This document shows positions 39,919 to 49,592 of a stretch of DNA of 49,592 nt, piece after piece (position 1 is the first letter of the stretch; each line of letters starts with the position of its first letter). This stretch comes from Bacteroidota bacterium (lineage in GTDB: Bacteria; Bacteroidota; Ignavibacteria; Kapaibacteriales; UBA2268): positions 1 through 49,592 of the forward strand of contig JAJRTW010000073.1 in assembly GCA_024278075.1 (NCBI GenBank), written 5' to 3'. The position numbers were made by a program, and so were the translations under genes. The notes below the pieces were generated by a model. It was not told the origin of the DNA. It ran no database searches and worked only from the letters and a program-made list of their open reading frames with translations.

Positions 39919-42900
39919 TTGAGTAGCAGCGGAAGTAAAATATTTAATTATGTCTTAATTGCGTTAATAATAGTAATATTAAACGTAGGTTCGGTTCATG
40001 CACTTTGCGAGTATTCTTCAAACCGCCTGGTGCGATCAAGCTCGATTTGTCTGTCCAATTACACCTCAACTGCCATTTTCGCTCTAATTCCCAATTTAAT
40101 TCAACAGGACGCAACTAAGGAAGAATTCGACGACGAAACCGAAATTCTGTTCGAAACCGACACTTCGGATTCGCGCCAGCCATTGCTCTACGGCAAACCA
40201 GATACGCGAAGAACTCCTCATGGCGGACGTAAATTAGGGAACCTGGATGCGAAAAATCCCGATGGATACTTCGATTTTCATAATATTGATTCCTCAGGCA
40301 AATCATTTTTAACCAGCGAATACCAAGGCTCAAGCCAAATCGGCTATGATTACAACATTGGCCTAAATGAATATTTGCGACTTCGCAAGCAGAACCTTCA
40401 GTCGCGGGTGTGGGATTCACTTTTGACCAATTATGATTTGAAAAGGGCGCTGTCCGGCGGCGATCTTGCCAGAATGCTAAGCGAGTCCACCGGGCTTACC
40501 ATTCCACTGCCCCCGAATCCGTTGATGGGTATATTTGGCAAACCCGAAATTAGCATCAACGTCAACGGCGAGGTAAATCTTCGGATAGGCTGGCGGTGGG
40601 ACTCGCAAAACCTGGGGACCGTATCTGCTTTTGGCCAGACCCAGTCTTCGCCAATTTTCAGCCAGGACATCAGGGTGAATGTCAGCGGAAGAATCGGGGA
40701 TAAACTTAGGCTGAGTACCGATTGGAATACGCGGCGTACGTTCGACCAGGACAATAGATTCAAAATTGGTTATGAAGGCTATGATGATGATATTATCAAA
40801 AAAGTGGAAGTCGGCAACGTATCTCTTCCGCTTACATCAACGTTAATCGGCGGCGGCCAGGCGCTGTTCGGGTTGAGGACGGATTTCCAGTTCGGCCCCC
40901 TGTATCTGAAAACATTATTCTCGCAGCGGCGGGGGCAAAGAAGATTCGTTGACGTACGCGGCGGAGTAAGCAAGCAGTATTTTTCCATCAGGGCCTATGA
41001 TTATGCCAAGAACCACTTTTTTATAGATACCGTCTATAAACATATTTATAAAGAGTATTTTAAATATTCCACTCCTGTTATTCCGAGTGCCTTTACTGAC
41101 CCGGAAATTAAAAAATTTATTCCGCCTCTTGATCGGCCTTCATTTTACCGCGTTAAGGAAATTGAAGTATGGGAAACAACCAATAATGTTTCGGATATAA
41201 TTGCCGGCAATAGCGTTGCATTTGCCGATCTTGAGCCCAAAAGGCTGCGCCAGGGCGAATCGTATGATCCATCAATGCAGCAAGTAAAAATTCAAACCGG
41301 TGTGGTGGAACGCGGCAGATTCATCAGGCTCGATACGATGAAATATAAGTTCGACTACAATCTCGGAACACTAACAATACAGAACATGAAACTCGACCGC
41401 ACCTATGCGGTGTCATACAGAACCGAAGGGCCGACAACGGCGCCGGAAGATGACCTTTATCACGGTACATTGACAACTGCCACAGGGCTTTCCGATACGC
41501 TCATACTCAAACTAATCTATCGTCCGAATTTGCAGCCCGGATTCAAAACCATCTGGGGCCGTCAGATGAGAAATATCTACTCTATCAATGCCACAAATGT
41601 TAATGTGAATGAAACTAAAATCGGGATTTGGTATATCAGGCAATCCAATGACAGCGTAGATGTTCTGGAGGGAGCGCCGGACAAACTTGTAACGATTATG
41701 GGTGTCGACCAGGTGAATAATGCTTCCGGCCAGCCCCAGCCGGATGGCGATTTCGACTTAATACGGCCATTCTTTGATGCCCGCTTTGGCGAGATTACCT
41801 TCCCAAGCATTGAACCCTTCAGGGATGGCTTAAGGACTTATTTCGCTAAATTAGGCAACCCGGGCATTGCCGAACAGTATGTCTATAACGAAGTCTATGA
41901 CACTACTTATATTGAGGCAAGAAACAACACCGAAAAAGACCGGTTCATTATCTCCGGCGAGGTCTCGGGCAGGGCTACCAACAGGATTGCCCTGGGGGCG
42001 TTCAATCTAACCCCGGGCAGTGTCCGGGTCACTCTCGACGGTGTGCAGCTGCGCGAATACGAAGACTATGTAGTTGACTACTACGCCGGCACATTGACCA
42101 TTCGGAACCAAAGAGCAACGCTTCCGAATGCGAATCTGAAAGTCGAATACGAACAGCGGGACATATTTAATATTTCAACACGGACATTGGCCGGAATTCG
42201 GGGCGATTATGAATTATTGAACAAAAGGCGTGTTAATGCGGGGCTTGGATTTACGCTAATGCTCTATGACCAATCGGCTGTAATCGACAGGGTGCGAATA
42301 GGCGAAGAGCCTGTTTCCAACACAATGGTAGGGTTCGACGGAAAGTTTGATTGGGACACTCCATGGCTAACGAAAACCCTTGACGCACTGCCGTTTTATG
42401 ATACCAAAGCCCCGTCGTCTATGTCGGTACGCGGCGAATGGGCTATGATACTGCCGGAGCCTAATAAGCGGTTCTCCGATGTTGCATCCGACAATGGCGA
42501 GCCGGTGGTATATATCGATGATTTCGAAGGGGCGCAGCGATACATTCCCTTGGGGTTGAACTGGGGGCAATGGTCGCATTCATCCCAACCGGTGGACAGC
42601 TCGATTGCAGAGACCGATACTTTAAGGGCGCTATATCGCGGTAAATATTTTTGGTATCAATATTTTATTCCGAGAGTGAATATTCGGGATGTATATCCGG
42701 CGCAGGAAACTATAACCGGACGAAGGAGACTGAACCCGCTTGAACTGGATTTTAATCCTTTTGTGCGTGGTATTTATAATATGAACCCGCGCATTCCCGA
42801 CAGCACAAATCCGGGCTTCAATGCCGATTCCAGCAGATTGTTTTTCGATCAGAACAAGCATAGAATGTGGGCTGGGATGCAGAGGCTGTTCTCTTCGTTC

Positions 42901-45900
42901 AATACTAATTTCGACACTGAGAATATCGAATACATTGAAATAATGATGAGAATAAAACAATGGGACCCGGGCAATACGAAGATGTATGTTGAATTAGGCC
43001 AGATCAGTGAAGATATAATTCCGAACTCTGAGTTAAATACCGAAGATGGCATAGGCGACAATCCAATGCCCAATGATATTATTGACCCGGGCGAAGACGT
43101 CGGCATTGATGCCATGAATAATGACCAGGAAAAACTGGCCTATCCGCCGCCATTGGATAATGAAAGCGACCCCGCCAAGGACGACTATGCGTTTGATTTT
43201 GGTAAAGATGATAATGAAAGAACAGAATTGGATTTTGTTAGATATAACAACTTCCAGGGCAATGCACTGGTTTCCGAGATTGGCCAGTTCCCCGACACCG
43301 AGATACTGAATAGAAATAACGGGCAGGAATTGTCAACTGCCAATGACTACTTCCAGTATGAAGTGAACCTGCTTCCGGATGCGATAAATAATCCGCAGAT
43401 AATTGGCGGCAATGCACCTGCCGGATGGTTCTTATACCGAATTCCTATCAGAAAGCCAAGCAAATCAGTTGGATTGCCTCTGTTCTCAAACATACAATAC
43501 ATCAGAGTATGGGTGAAGGGCGGTGTGTTTAAGGCCCAGGTGGCAGATTGGCGGCTGGTTGGTTCGCAGTGGCAAAGGTCGAGCTTCTTGCAAAACACTC
43601 CGCCTAACGACAGTGTCCTACAGCTTGCGTTTGTAAATGTATTCGAAAATAGCGGCGAACCGGACTTCTATACAATGCCTCCGGGCGTTCGGGCGCCCAG
43701 GCAGCTAAATAATCCCGACCCTCAAAACGATATTAAATTAAACGAGCAGTCGCTATCGGTATGTGTGCGGAATCTGCGGTATGGCGACGAAAGAATGGCA
43801 GTGCGTATATACCGGCCGCTGGATATATTTTTTTACAAGGAAATGAAATTCTTCATTCACGGCGACGGGTCGATGCCGGACCAGATTGTTCGGGGTGCAA
43901 TTCCCAAGGCGTGGGCTTTTCTGCGGTTTGGCACTGATTCGAACAACTACTACGAATACCGCAGGCCGCTCGTCAGGGGTTGGCAGGATATTAAAATTAA
44001 TCTATATGAATTGACAGGAACAAAACAAGGCCGCGACTCGGCCGAGATATACCGGAAGACCATCGGCAACCCTAACAACGACCCCCTTGCAACATTCACA
44101 GTCAAAGGCAATCCTATACTAACCCGAATCCAGTTCTTTGGCATTGGTATAGCCAATCCGGCCGAGAGGTTCCCGAATGAATTATCGACCTGCATGTGGT
44201 TCGACGAACTGCGACTGATAAGCCCCGAGCGGAGTTCCGATTGGGCGGGAGTGGTTAATGCCGATATGAAACTGGCGGATTTGGGGTCGGTTAATGCTTC
44301 ATTTTCTAATTCGCAGCCCAATTTCCACAATATTGAAGAGCGGTTCGGCAATAGGATTACAAACACTAACTGGTCGGTGAGCATGCAGGGCAATCTGGAG
44401 AAATTTGCACCGAAAGCGTTCAAGCAGATGAAAATACCAATCACATATACTCATACCGAATATATGGAAGACCCCGAATTTGTTGCCAATAACGACATTA
44501 ATCTCGCGGAAGCGGCCAGTACTGCCTATGATGTTACAAGAGCAGAAGCAATCAACCAGGGCATGTCCGATGAAGAAGCAGGCCGGCTTGGCTCGCAGGC
44601 GGCTAATGCTACTAAAGTGCGTTCGCAGACTCTGCGGGTGCTCGACAGCTGGGCCTTAACCAGCATAAAACTCGGCATTCCAATTTCACATTGGCTGATT
44701 AATGAAACATTCAATAAAGTAACTTTCGGGTATTCTTATTCGCAGGAATACGAGCGTTCGCCAATTTATGCAGAGCGGTTCAATTGGGATTGGCGGTTTA
44801 ATGCCCAATATGCTGCCAGCATTCCGGAACTTCTTTCGGTTAAGCCGCTGTCTTGGGCAGAGGACATCCCAATTTTAGACACATATAAAGGCCTGAAGCT
44901 GAACCTGCTGCCGTCAAGCATAAGCGCCGGAATTAATATGAGCCGGCGGCGGCAGACGGAACAATCGCGATTCTTGGCATTCCCAAGCCCGGTTCTACGA
45001 GATTTTTCCACTATGCGCACAGCACAATTCTCGTGGAAATTGGCCGACGGCGGCCTGATTAATCCTATTATAGATTATTCGGTTACGACCAACAGCACTT
45101 TGGTTAAGTATGAATTGGACAACATGGGGCGGCAGCGAACCGGCAGCGAACTTGCATCCTCGATTTTATTCAACGACGGCGCTCTGATTCAATTTGGCGA
45201 TAATAATTTGCATACACAAATACTAACGATTAACTTCAAACCGAGGCTGCCCAATATCGGAGGGTTAACAAATTATACTGATATGTCCGGGTCGTTCATC
45301 ACCACTTATAACTGGTCGGACCCTTTGCAAACTAATCCTGAAATTAGAGATATTGCCAAGAATACAAGCTTTCAGAACCAAATAAGATTCAATATTGGAT
45401 TAAGGCTTAAAGCCCTGGGCGACTCATGGTTCGGCAGAACAAAAAAAGGCCCCAAATCGAGGGCGAAAAAGAAAACGCCAAAGGACACAACAAAAACGGA
45501 CGGGCCAAAAGTTAGCTCATCGGGGATTTTTACTACCATAGGCCAAGTGTTTAAAACCATTCTGCTTGATTACGACAAAATGGATTTTATTTTTAACCAG
45601 ACCAATTCATCGACAAATCCGGGCGTATTTGGCGGAACCGGAATGAATAATTTCTGGGGCAGGGGAATGACAATGAGGGGCAGCGATAATATCTACGGGC
45701 CGAGTTTTGCATACCAGCTGGGATTGACTTCCAACCCGCACGGAAATTTTGGCTTTACGCCTTCGAATAAATTCCCGTTCTTCAGCTTCGAGACCGAACC
45801 CGGATTGCGGCCGCCCAACGGCGTGATGCAGGACAATTTTAACCAGAAAACGAGCTTTGAAATCCGCACAACACGCCCGCTGTGGGAAAAGGCCACCCTG

Positions 45901-46896
45901 GACCTGAACTGGAAAACAGATTTGGGGTATAACAGGAACCAGACCGTTATAACCGACGCCAGCGGAGTGCCGGCTTTTACTAATATTATTGCCCTCGAAT
46001 CTTTCAACCGAACTTTTATATCGTTCCCTACGATACTCGGGCTTAACGTTTTTAACAACTCGATTGAGCATGTGGTCGAGCTATTTGAAGCAAGGCAAAA
46101 TGAGATATTAACGAATCCGAATTTAGACACGGTGCAAAAGAACCAAAGGCTTCAAAATGCCCTGGCCGAATCATTTTATGATGGATTGGAAGCATTCAGT
46201 TTCCTATCCGGCAGTGCGGGCAAATTCCTGCCGAGCATCAATTGGGGAATCCGGTGGGAAGGCCTGGAGGAATGGGCAATATTTGGCGGGATTGCCAAGA
46301 AAATATCAATCGAACATAAATATAATTCAACTTATACCGAAAATGTTCAGGTGACAGACAACGGCAGGGCAGTTCAAAACCAGAACGTGCAATGGGGCTT
46401 CCAGCCAATGATTGGCGTTACAACCAGCTTCGATGAAGACCTGCTTGACGGCAACCTTACGGCCACTGTCCGGTGGTCGTCAACCAAGAGCTACCAGCTG
46501 AATTCGGCAGCCAAATCAACAATTTCATCCCAGGCCACCACCGAACTGACAGGACAGGCAAGCTACACTATGAAAGGATTTGATTTTATACTGCTCGGGC
46601 TGAAACTCGAGAACGACCTTGAATTCAGTTTCCTGGCCACATATAAAGATAATTCCCGCAAGAGTTTTAATATATTCGATGAGGAAAGCTATGCCAATAA
46701 CAGCGCCGGCAGAACGCTTGACGGCAACACTCAGATAATCATCGAGCCTCGGGCAAGATATTCGATGAGCAACCGTGTAACCGCCTCATTTTTTGTAAGA
46801 TACGAAGGTACTTTCACAGAGGGCGCGGCCCAGCCGGGATTTCATACCACACAGGTAGGATTTGATATAAGAATATCGGTGGCGGGCGGAAGGTAG
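39919..46896 (+). CDS. sprA: Type IX secretion translocon protein SprA
   Basis: The protein has 2325 residues, matching the size of SprA, the very large outer-membrane barrel that forms the type IX secretion pore. A signal peptide lies at residues about 10-28. Typical stretches are visible: FGKPEISINVNGEVNLRIGW, the DNRFKIGYEGYDDDIIKKVE segment and SLPLTSTLIGGGQALFG near the N-terminus, YIDDFEGAQRYIPLGLNW in the middle and an amphipathic strand-rich C-terminal third. It moves proteins bearing the C-terminal sorting domain to the cell surface; two such genes are in this window. Start is TTG 39919; no ATG occurs before the signal peptide. A Lys/Pro-rich loop (about residues 1840-1870) is not typical. 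Confidence 0.95.
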   Translation: MSSSGSKIFNYVLIALIIVILNVGSVHALCEYSSNRLVRSSSICLSNYTSTAIFALIPNLIQQDATKEEFDDETEILFETDTSDSRQPLLYGKPDTRRTPHGGRKLGNLDAKNPDGYFDFHNIDSSGKSFLTSEYQGSSQIGYDYNIGLNEYLRLRKQNLQSRVWDSLLTNYDLKRALSGGDLARMLSESTGLTIPLPPNPLMGIFGKPEISINVNGEVNLRIGWRWDSQNLGTVSAFGQTQSSPIFSQDIRVNVSGRIGDKLRLSTDWNTRRTFDQDNRFKIGYEGYDDDIIKKVEVGNVSLPLTSTLIGGGQALFGLRTDFQFGPLYLKTLFSQRRGQRRFVDVRGGVSKQYFSIRAYDYAKNHFFIDTVYKHIYKEYFKYSTPVIPSAFTDPEIKKFIPPLDRPSFYRVKEIEVWETTNNVSDIIAGNSVAFADLEPKRLRQGESYDPSMQQVKIQTGVVERGRFIRLDTMKYKFDYNLGTLTIQNMKLDRTYAVSYRTEGPTTAPEDDLYHGTLTTATGLSDTLILKLIYRPNLQPGFKTIWGRQMRNIYSINATNVNVNETKIGIWYIRQSNDSVDVLEGAPDKLVTIMGVDQVNNASGQPQPDGDFDLIRPFFDARFGEITFPSIEPFRDGLRTYFAKLGNPGIAEQYVYNEVYDTTYIEARNNTEKDRFIISGEVSGRATNRIALGAFNLTPGSVRVTLDGVQLREYEDYVVDYYAGTLTIRNQRATLPNANLKVEYEQRDIFNISTRTLAGIRGDYELLNKRRVNAGLGFTLMLYDQSAVIDRVRIGEEPVSNTMVGFDGKFDWDTPWLTKTLDALPFYDTKAPSSMSVRGEWAMILPEPNKRFSDVASDNGEPVVYIDDFEGAQRYIPLGLNWGQWSHSSQPVDSSIAETDTLRALYRGKYFWYQYFIPRVNIRDVYPAQETITGRRRLNPLELDFNPFVRGIYNMNPRIPDSTNPGFNADSSRLFFDQNKHRMWAGMQRLFSSFNTNFDTENIEYIEIMMRIKQWDPGNTKMYVELGQISEDIIPNSELNTEDGIGDNPMPNDIIDPGEDVGIDAMNNDQEKLAYPPPLDNESDPAKDDYAFDFGKDDNERTELDFVRYNNFQGNALVSEIGQFPDTEILNRNNGQELSTANDYFQYEVNLLPDAINNPQIIGGNAPAGWFLYRIPIRKPSKSVGLPLFSNIQYIRVWVKGGVFKAQVADWRLVGSQWQRSSFLQNTPPNDSVLQLAFVNVFENSGEPDFYTMPPGVRAPRQLNNPDPQNDIKLNEQSLSVCVRNLRYGDERMAVRIYRPLDIFFYKEMKFFIHGDGSMPDQIVRGAIPKAWAFLRFGTDSNNYYEYRRPLVRGWQDIKINLYELTGTKQGRDSAEIYRKTIGNPNNDPLATFTVKGNPILTRIQFFGIGIANPAERFPNELSTCMWFDELRLISPERSSDWAGVVNADMKLADLGSVNASFSNSQPNFHNIEERFGNRITNTNWSVSMQGNLEKFAPKAFKQMKIPITYTHTEYMEDPEFVANNDINLAEAASTAYDVTRAEAINQGMSDEEAGRLGSQAANATKVRSQTLRVLDSWALTSIKLGIPISHWLINETFNKVTFGYSYSQEYERSPIYAERFNWDWRFNAQYAASIPELLSVKPLSWAEDIPILDTYKGLKLNLLPSSISAGINMSRRRQTEQSRFLAFPSPVLRDFSTMRTAQFSWKLADGGLINPIIDYSVTTNSTLVKYELDNMGRQRTGSELASSILFNDGALIQFGDNNLHTQILTINFKPRLPNIGGLTNYTDMSGSFITTYNWSDPLQTNPEIRDIAKNTSFQNQIRFNIGLRLKALGDSWFGRTKKGPKSRAKKKTPKDTTKTDGPKVSSSGIFTTIGQVFKTILLDYDKMDFIFNQTNSSTNPGVFGGTGMNNFWGRGMTMRGSDNIYGPSFAYQLGLTSNPHGNFGFTPSNKFPFFSFETEPGLRPPNGVMQDNFNQKTSFEIRTTRPLWEKATLDLNWKTDLGYNRNQTVITDASGVPAFTNIIALESFNRTFISFPTILGLNVFNNSIEHVVELFEARQNEILTNPNLDTVQKNQRLQNALAESFYDGLEAFSFLSGSAGKFLPSINWGIRWEGLEEWAIFGGIAKKISIEHKYNSTYTENVQVTDNGRAVQNQNVQWGFQPMIGVTTSFDEDLLDGNLTATVRWSSTKSYQLNSAAKSTISSQATTELTGQASYTMKGFDFILLGLKLENDLEFSFLATYKDNSRKSFNIFDEESYANNSAGRTLDGNTQIIIEPRARYSMSNRVTASFFVRYEGTFTEGAAQPGFHTTQVGFDIRISVAGGR

Positions 46897-46994
46897 GGGG
46901 CGGCCTCCGCAGCTGTGGCTTGACAGCAAGAATATATATAAGAATATATTAAGGATAATCAGTATAGCCATAACATTACATATAAGCTTAAATC

Positions 46995-48140
46995 ATTACT
47001 AATAACAATAAAATATCGCAGAGGCTGCCATTTCTCGACCTGGCCCGCATCCTGGCCATGCTTATGATGATACAGGGGCATACGATCTATGCCCTGGCCG
47101 ACACCGCAGCCTATGATATAATGTCGTTCCCCTGGAATATTTGGCATTTCTGCCGCGGCCTTACAGCACCTGTATTTCTGATGGTATCCGGCGCCGTGCA
47201 TGTGTTTGCCAACAAACGCCTGCCGGACGGCAGCCTGGGCAGCCGGACGATTAAAAAACGCATAACAATCGCTTCCGTCCTGATTGGAATCGGCTATTTG
47301 CTTGTCTTTCCGGCAGAGCGAGTTTGGGATTTATTCTTTATCGAAACGGTTTATTGGCAACGGTTCTTCTGCGTGAACATACTCCAGCTCTTTGGTATTT
47401 CGCTTTTGATGATACTTATATTATTTATTGCCACAAAGAATAACCGAATGCTTCGCTACTGGTCGTTTGCCATTGCAATGGCCATAATATTTTTTACGCC
47501 TGTGGCAGCCGGCATCCCCTGGTTTTCTTTTCTGCCCATGGGGATAGCTGATTATCTGTCTTATGAAAAGGGCTCGATTTTCGCAATATTTCCCTTTGCG
47601 GCATATCTATTCCTCGGTGTGGGCTTCGGTACTATATTGGAAAAGATTGAATTCGATAAAAGGCTTGGATTTACAATAAAATGGGGAATGATTGCCGGGG
47701 CGGTTATGTTCGGGATTGGTTTTCTTGCCGGAGAGATATTTTCCGGCAGCAGCCATACCTTCCTGAGTTATAAATTATCAAATCCGGGGCTGGCTCTGAT
47801 AAGGGCGGCAATAGTATTGGCAATTATATCTATAGTTGCGGTTATCTACAAATATAGCAGAGGTTTAGGATATTATTATTCTCTGTTCGGCAGGAGGGCA
47901 TTATTCGTTTATATTGCCCATTTAATCATTATCTACGGCACGCCGATTTTCCCGGGAGTGTCAAATTCAATCGCCAAAACATTGCACATCGGCGATGCAA
48001 TATTAATAGCAATTCTGATTCAGCTATCATCTCTTATCATTACTTATGCCATAGACTTAACTCTGACAAAACTTCCAGCTTCTCGCACATTCTATAAATA
48101 TGCCATTACTTCATATCTTATCTATATCCTATTTATCTGA
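46995..48140 (+). CDS. DUF1624/HGSNAT-like membrane acyltransferase
   Basis: The protein has about 380 residues and about ten membrane helices. The conserved opening QRLPFLDLARILAMLMMIQG plus His is the pattern of the heparan-alpha-glucosaminide N-acetyltransferase/DUF1624 group, which is thought to move acetyl groups across the membrane to sugars; the substrate here is unknown. The first ATG (47058) falls inside this conserved segment, so the true start must be upstream, yet the only codons between it and the in-frame stop at 46989-46991 that could start are ATC 46992, ATT 46995, ATA 47013 or CTG 47025. I place it at ATT 46995. The 3' end overlaps the convergent glycosyltransferase by 12 bases. 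Confidence 0.72.
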   Translation: MTNNNKISQRLPFLDLARILAMLMMIQGHTIYALADTAAYDIMSFPWNIWHFCRGLTAPVFLMVSGAVHVFANKRLPDGSLGSRTIKKRITIASVLIGIGYLLVFPAERVWDLFFIETVYWQRFFCVNILQLFGISLLMILILFIATKNNRMLRYWSFAIAMAIIFFTPVAAGIPWFSFLPMGIADYLSYEKGSIFAIFPFAAYLFLGVGFGTILEKIEFDKRLGFTIKWGMIAGAVMFGIGFLAGEIFSGSSHTFLSYKLSNPGLALIRAAIVLAIISIVAVIYKYSRGLGYYYSLFGRRALFVYIAHLIIIYGTPIFPGVSNSIAKTLHIGDAILIAILIQLSSLIITYAIDLTLTKLPASRTFYKYAITSYLIYILFI

Positions 48141-49100
48141 TGCTTCCGATATTTTATCATCAAAGCCAATCATATACTCAATCAGGAACTCGGGGCGATT
48201 CTTAACCTCGCGGAATATCCTGCCGACATACTCGCCGATTACGCCAATTCCGATAAGGTTCATCCCGCCGAAGAACAATATGGCAACAAATAGAGTCGGG
48301 AAACCCCATGGGAAGTCCACATCTAACAGTTTCTTGACAATCACGTAAATAGCCGCAAATAAGCTCATGGCCGAAATCGTTCCTCCAAGATAGGAGAAGA
48401 ACCGCAGCGGAGCCGTCGAGAATGACGTAATTCCATCGAGGGCAACGGAGAACAATCGCGAGAAATTGAAACTCGTTTTGCCTTTCTTCCTTTCCTCGCG
48501 CACGTATTCCACAAAAACCGGGTCGTAGCCCAGCCATGCAACCAGGCCGCGGATGAACTTGTCGGTCTCCTTAAAATCGCGAATCAATTCAACGATCTTC
48601 TTATCAACCAGCTTGAACTCTCCGACATCCTCAAATATCGGGCTGTCCGACATCTTGTTCATCACCTTGTAGAACAGCTTATACATTATCTTTAGGATAA
48701 AGTTCCGGCCCCTTCTTTTAATTCTTTTGCCCAGAACGACCTGGTGGCCGTCAAGGTATTTGCGATACATATCAATAGCAATATGCGGCGGGTCCTGCAG
48801 ATCGCCGTCGAGCATAATAACCACGTCGCCCGTAACGTTCCGGATGCCGCAGGAATACGCCGTTTCGAAGCCAAAATTCCGGCTTAGCCTGATGAGTTTC
48901 ACCGATGGGTCTATTAGATGCAGCTTTTTGATTAACTCGCAGGTTCGGTCAGAGCTATGATTATTAACGAATACGTACTCAACTTCGGTGAGCCGCGGGT
49001 CCAATTCCTTCAGCTTGTTAAATGTCTTTTTCAGCTCGCTATAAGTATCTTCAATAATCTCTTCTTCGAAATAAACCGGCGATACAAATGATAATTTCAT
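48129..49100 (-). CDS. Membrane-bound family 2 glycosyltransferase
   Basis: The protein has 323 residues. A GT-A domain shows SFVSPVYFEEEIIEDTYSEL, then NNHSSDRTCELI and the metal motif MLDGDLQDPP. Two membrane helices near residues 238-260 and 272-295 follow, as in the DPMS/GtrB type, which moves a sugar from a nucleotide to undecaprenyl phosphate for glycan decoration. GEYVGRIFREVKNRPEFLI at the end is typical of the group. It has no ATG spacing problem, but no strong ribosome binding site. It converges on the acyltransferase gene, and both might serve cell-surface glycans. Confidence 0.92.
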   Translation of the reverse strand: MKLSFVSPVYFEEEIIEDTYSELKKTFNKLKELDPRLTEVEYVFVNNHSSDRTCELIKKLHLIDPSVKLIRLSRNFGFETAYSCGIRNVTGDVVIMLDGDLQDPPHIAIDMYRKYLDGHQVVLGKRIKRRGRNFILKIMYKLFYKVMNKMSDSPIFEDVGEFKLVDKKIVELIRDFKETDKFIRGLVAWLGYDPVFVEYVREERKKGKTSFNFSRLFSVALDGITSFSTAPLRFFSYLGGTISAMSLFAAIYVIVKKLLDVDFPWGFPTLFVAILFFGGMNLIGIGVIGEYVGRIFREVKNRPEFLIEYMIGFDDKISEASDK

Positions 49101-49546
49101 AGGCTCTGAAGTAATTATGAAGCAAACATGTTTTTCAAATTTAAAAAAATTAACGCAATGGTGTGTTGTTAATTTGAATTTAAGCCGAATTTTCCGAAAT
49201 GTGAGATGAGAAAAAATCCGATTTCGGAATTATGAAACCAAATAAACGGCAGTTGTGTCCGGCTTGGGTTGCCTGCGTGCATAAGCTAAGGGGCAATGTC
49301 GTATCGCCCGGATGACTGCTTGCAACTATCCGCAACCCCGCTGCAATGCTTTACACACAACGGAAGGTGCATATTTAATTTAGGATGCAAATAATACCAA
49401 ATTTGCGTATTTTAAATATTGACAATTTAAATAAACATTTCTTTTTATTTTAACGAATTGCCTCACAATTAATGTAACCGAAATGAAAAACGGGAACAGT
49501 CATTGCCTCATAATAAATGTAACCGAAAATACATTTAGGAGAGGCT
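49101..49546. other. Non-coding region before the truncated last gene
   Basis: No gene is visible in these bases. The left half holds the region upstream of the - strand glycosyltransferase; the right half carries two related repeats just before the next start codon. The sequence GTTGTGTCCGG occurs near 49254 and also near 32078, a possible short dispersed motif. Confidence 0.45.
49457..49530 (+). repeat. Imperfect direct repeats before the last gene
   Basis: ATTGCCTCA-x-AATTAATGTAACCG at 49457-49484 recurs, with a few changes, at 49502-49530. Such paired repeats are common near the ends of insertion sequences and in operators; the window ends too soon to decide. Confidence 0.6.
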
Positions 49547-49592
49547 ATGGAAAAAAGCACAACAAAATCATATTTAAATGGTATTAAAAGCA
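49547..49592 (+). CDS. Start of a gene cut by the window end
   Basis: ATG 49547 is preceded by AGGAGAGGCT, one of the best ribosome binding sites in the window, and opens a frame MEKSTTKSYLNGIKS that runs off the end. Fifteen residues do not identify a family. The paired repeats upstream make an insertion-sequence gene one possibility. Confidence 0.55.
   Translation, partial: MEKSTTKSYLNGIKS

Noticed and set aside
45607-46130. Long - strand frames opposite sprA
   Set aside because: They mirror the coding strand of SprA and lack a start region or protein-like features.
49255-49375. GC-rich stretch considered as a tRNA gene
   Set aside because: No T-loop GGTTCAANNCC pattern, acceptor stem or CCA end could be made.

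Overview
The window looks like a piece of a chromosome or large contig from a Gram-negative member of the Bacteroidota/Chlorobiota side of the FCB group. An Ignavibacteria- or Kapabacteria-like organism is the best guess, but this is inferred from gene content and not from a marker gene. Support: a 2325-residue SprA (type IX secretion), two genes with type IX C-terminal sorting domains, KdsB (lipopolysaccharide), weak Shine-Dalgarno sequences, a TAnnTTTG-type promoter, a flagellar control group (motB, fliW, csrA) and very many c-type cytochromes.

Region 1 (about 0.5-16.6 kb, + strand) is the most striking part. It starts with a 4-heme cytochrome, a beta-propeller lipoprotein, a 5-heme lipoprotein, a predicted outer-membrane beta-barrel and a cytochrome with 15 candidate heme sites ending in an OmpA-type peptidoglycan-binding domain. 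A CcmF-type heme lyase follows. After a 0.7 kb gap come a Rieske protein, a fused cytochrome b, an 11-heme tail-anchored cytochrome, a NapC/NirT-like cytochrome with 18 candidate heme sites and an unknown secreted protein. I count 50 CXXCH motifs plus one CX3CH and two CX4CH. The natural reading is a quinol-to-outer-membrane electron conduit with its own heme-insertion enzyme.

Region 2 (16.6-21 kb) holds dispersed repeats, including a MITE-like element and an 86-bp perfect direct repeat, a small histone-Hc1-like gene, and a complete three-gene sodium-pumping decarboxylase operon (oadG-oadA-oadB).

Region 3 (21-34 kb, mostly - strand) holds a methyltransferase fused to a nuclease-like domain, a type IX-secreted protein gene broken by a stop codon and a frameshift, a motB-fliW-csrA-response regulator series, a large Asp-box propeller protein and radC. 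Inverted copies of short repeats flank fliW and the propeller gene.

Region 4 (33-39.5 kb) holds a glycosyltransferase, a frameshifted amidotransferase, a thiamine-binding-like protein, a STAS protein, then an accessory patch: a BRO-N/DinD-like gene, a HepT-MntA toxin-antitoxin pair and a frameshifted DUF2059-like lipoprotein. Imperfect hairpins with AAC/GTT ends follow these genes, so the patch looks like an integron-type cassette cluster without an integrase in view. kdsB follows.

Region 5 (39.5-49.6 kb) holds sprA, a membrane protein related to DUF1624/HGSNAT acetyltransferases whose conserved N-terminus lacks an ATG, a polyprenyl-phosphate-type glycosyltransferase and a gene cut by the window end. 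I saw no rRNA, tRNA or CRISPR array.
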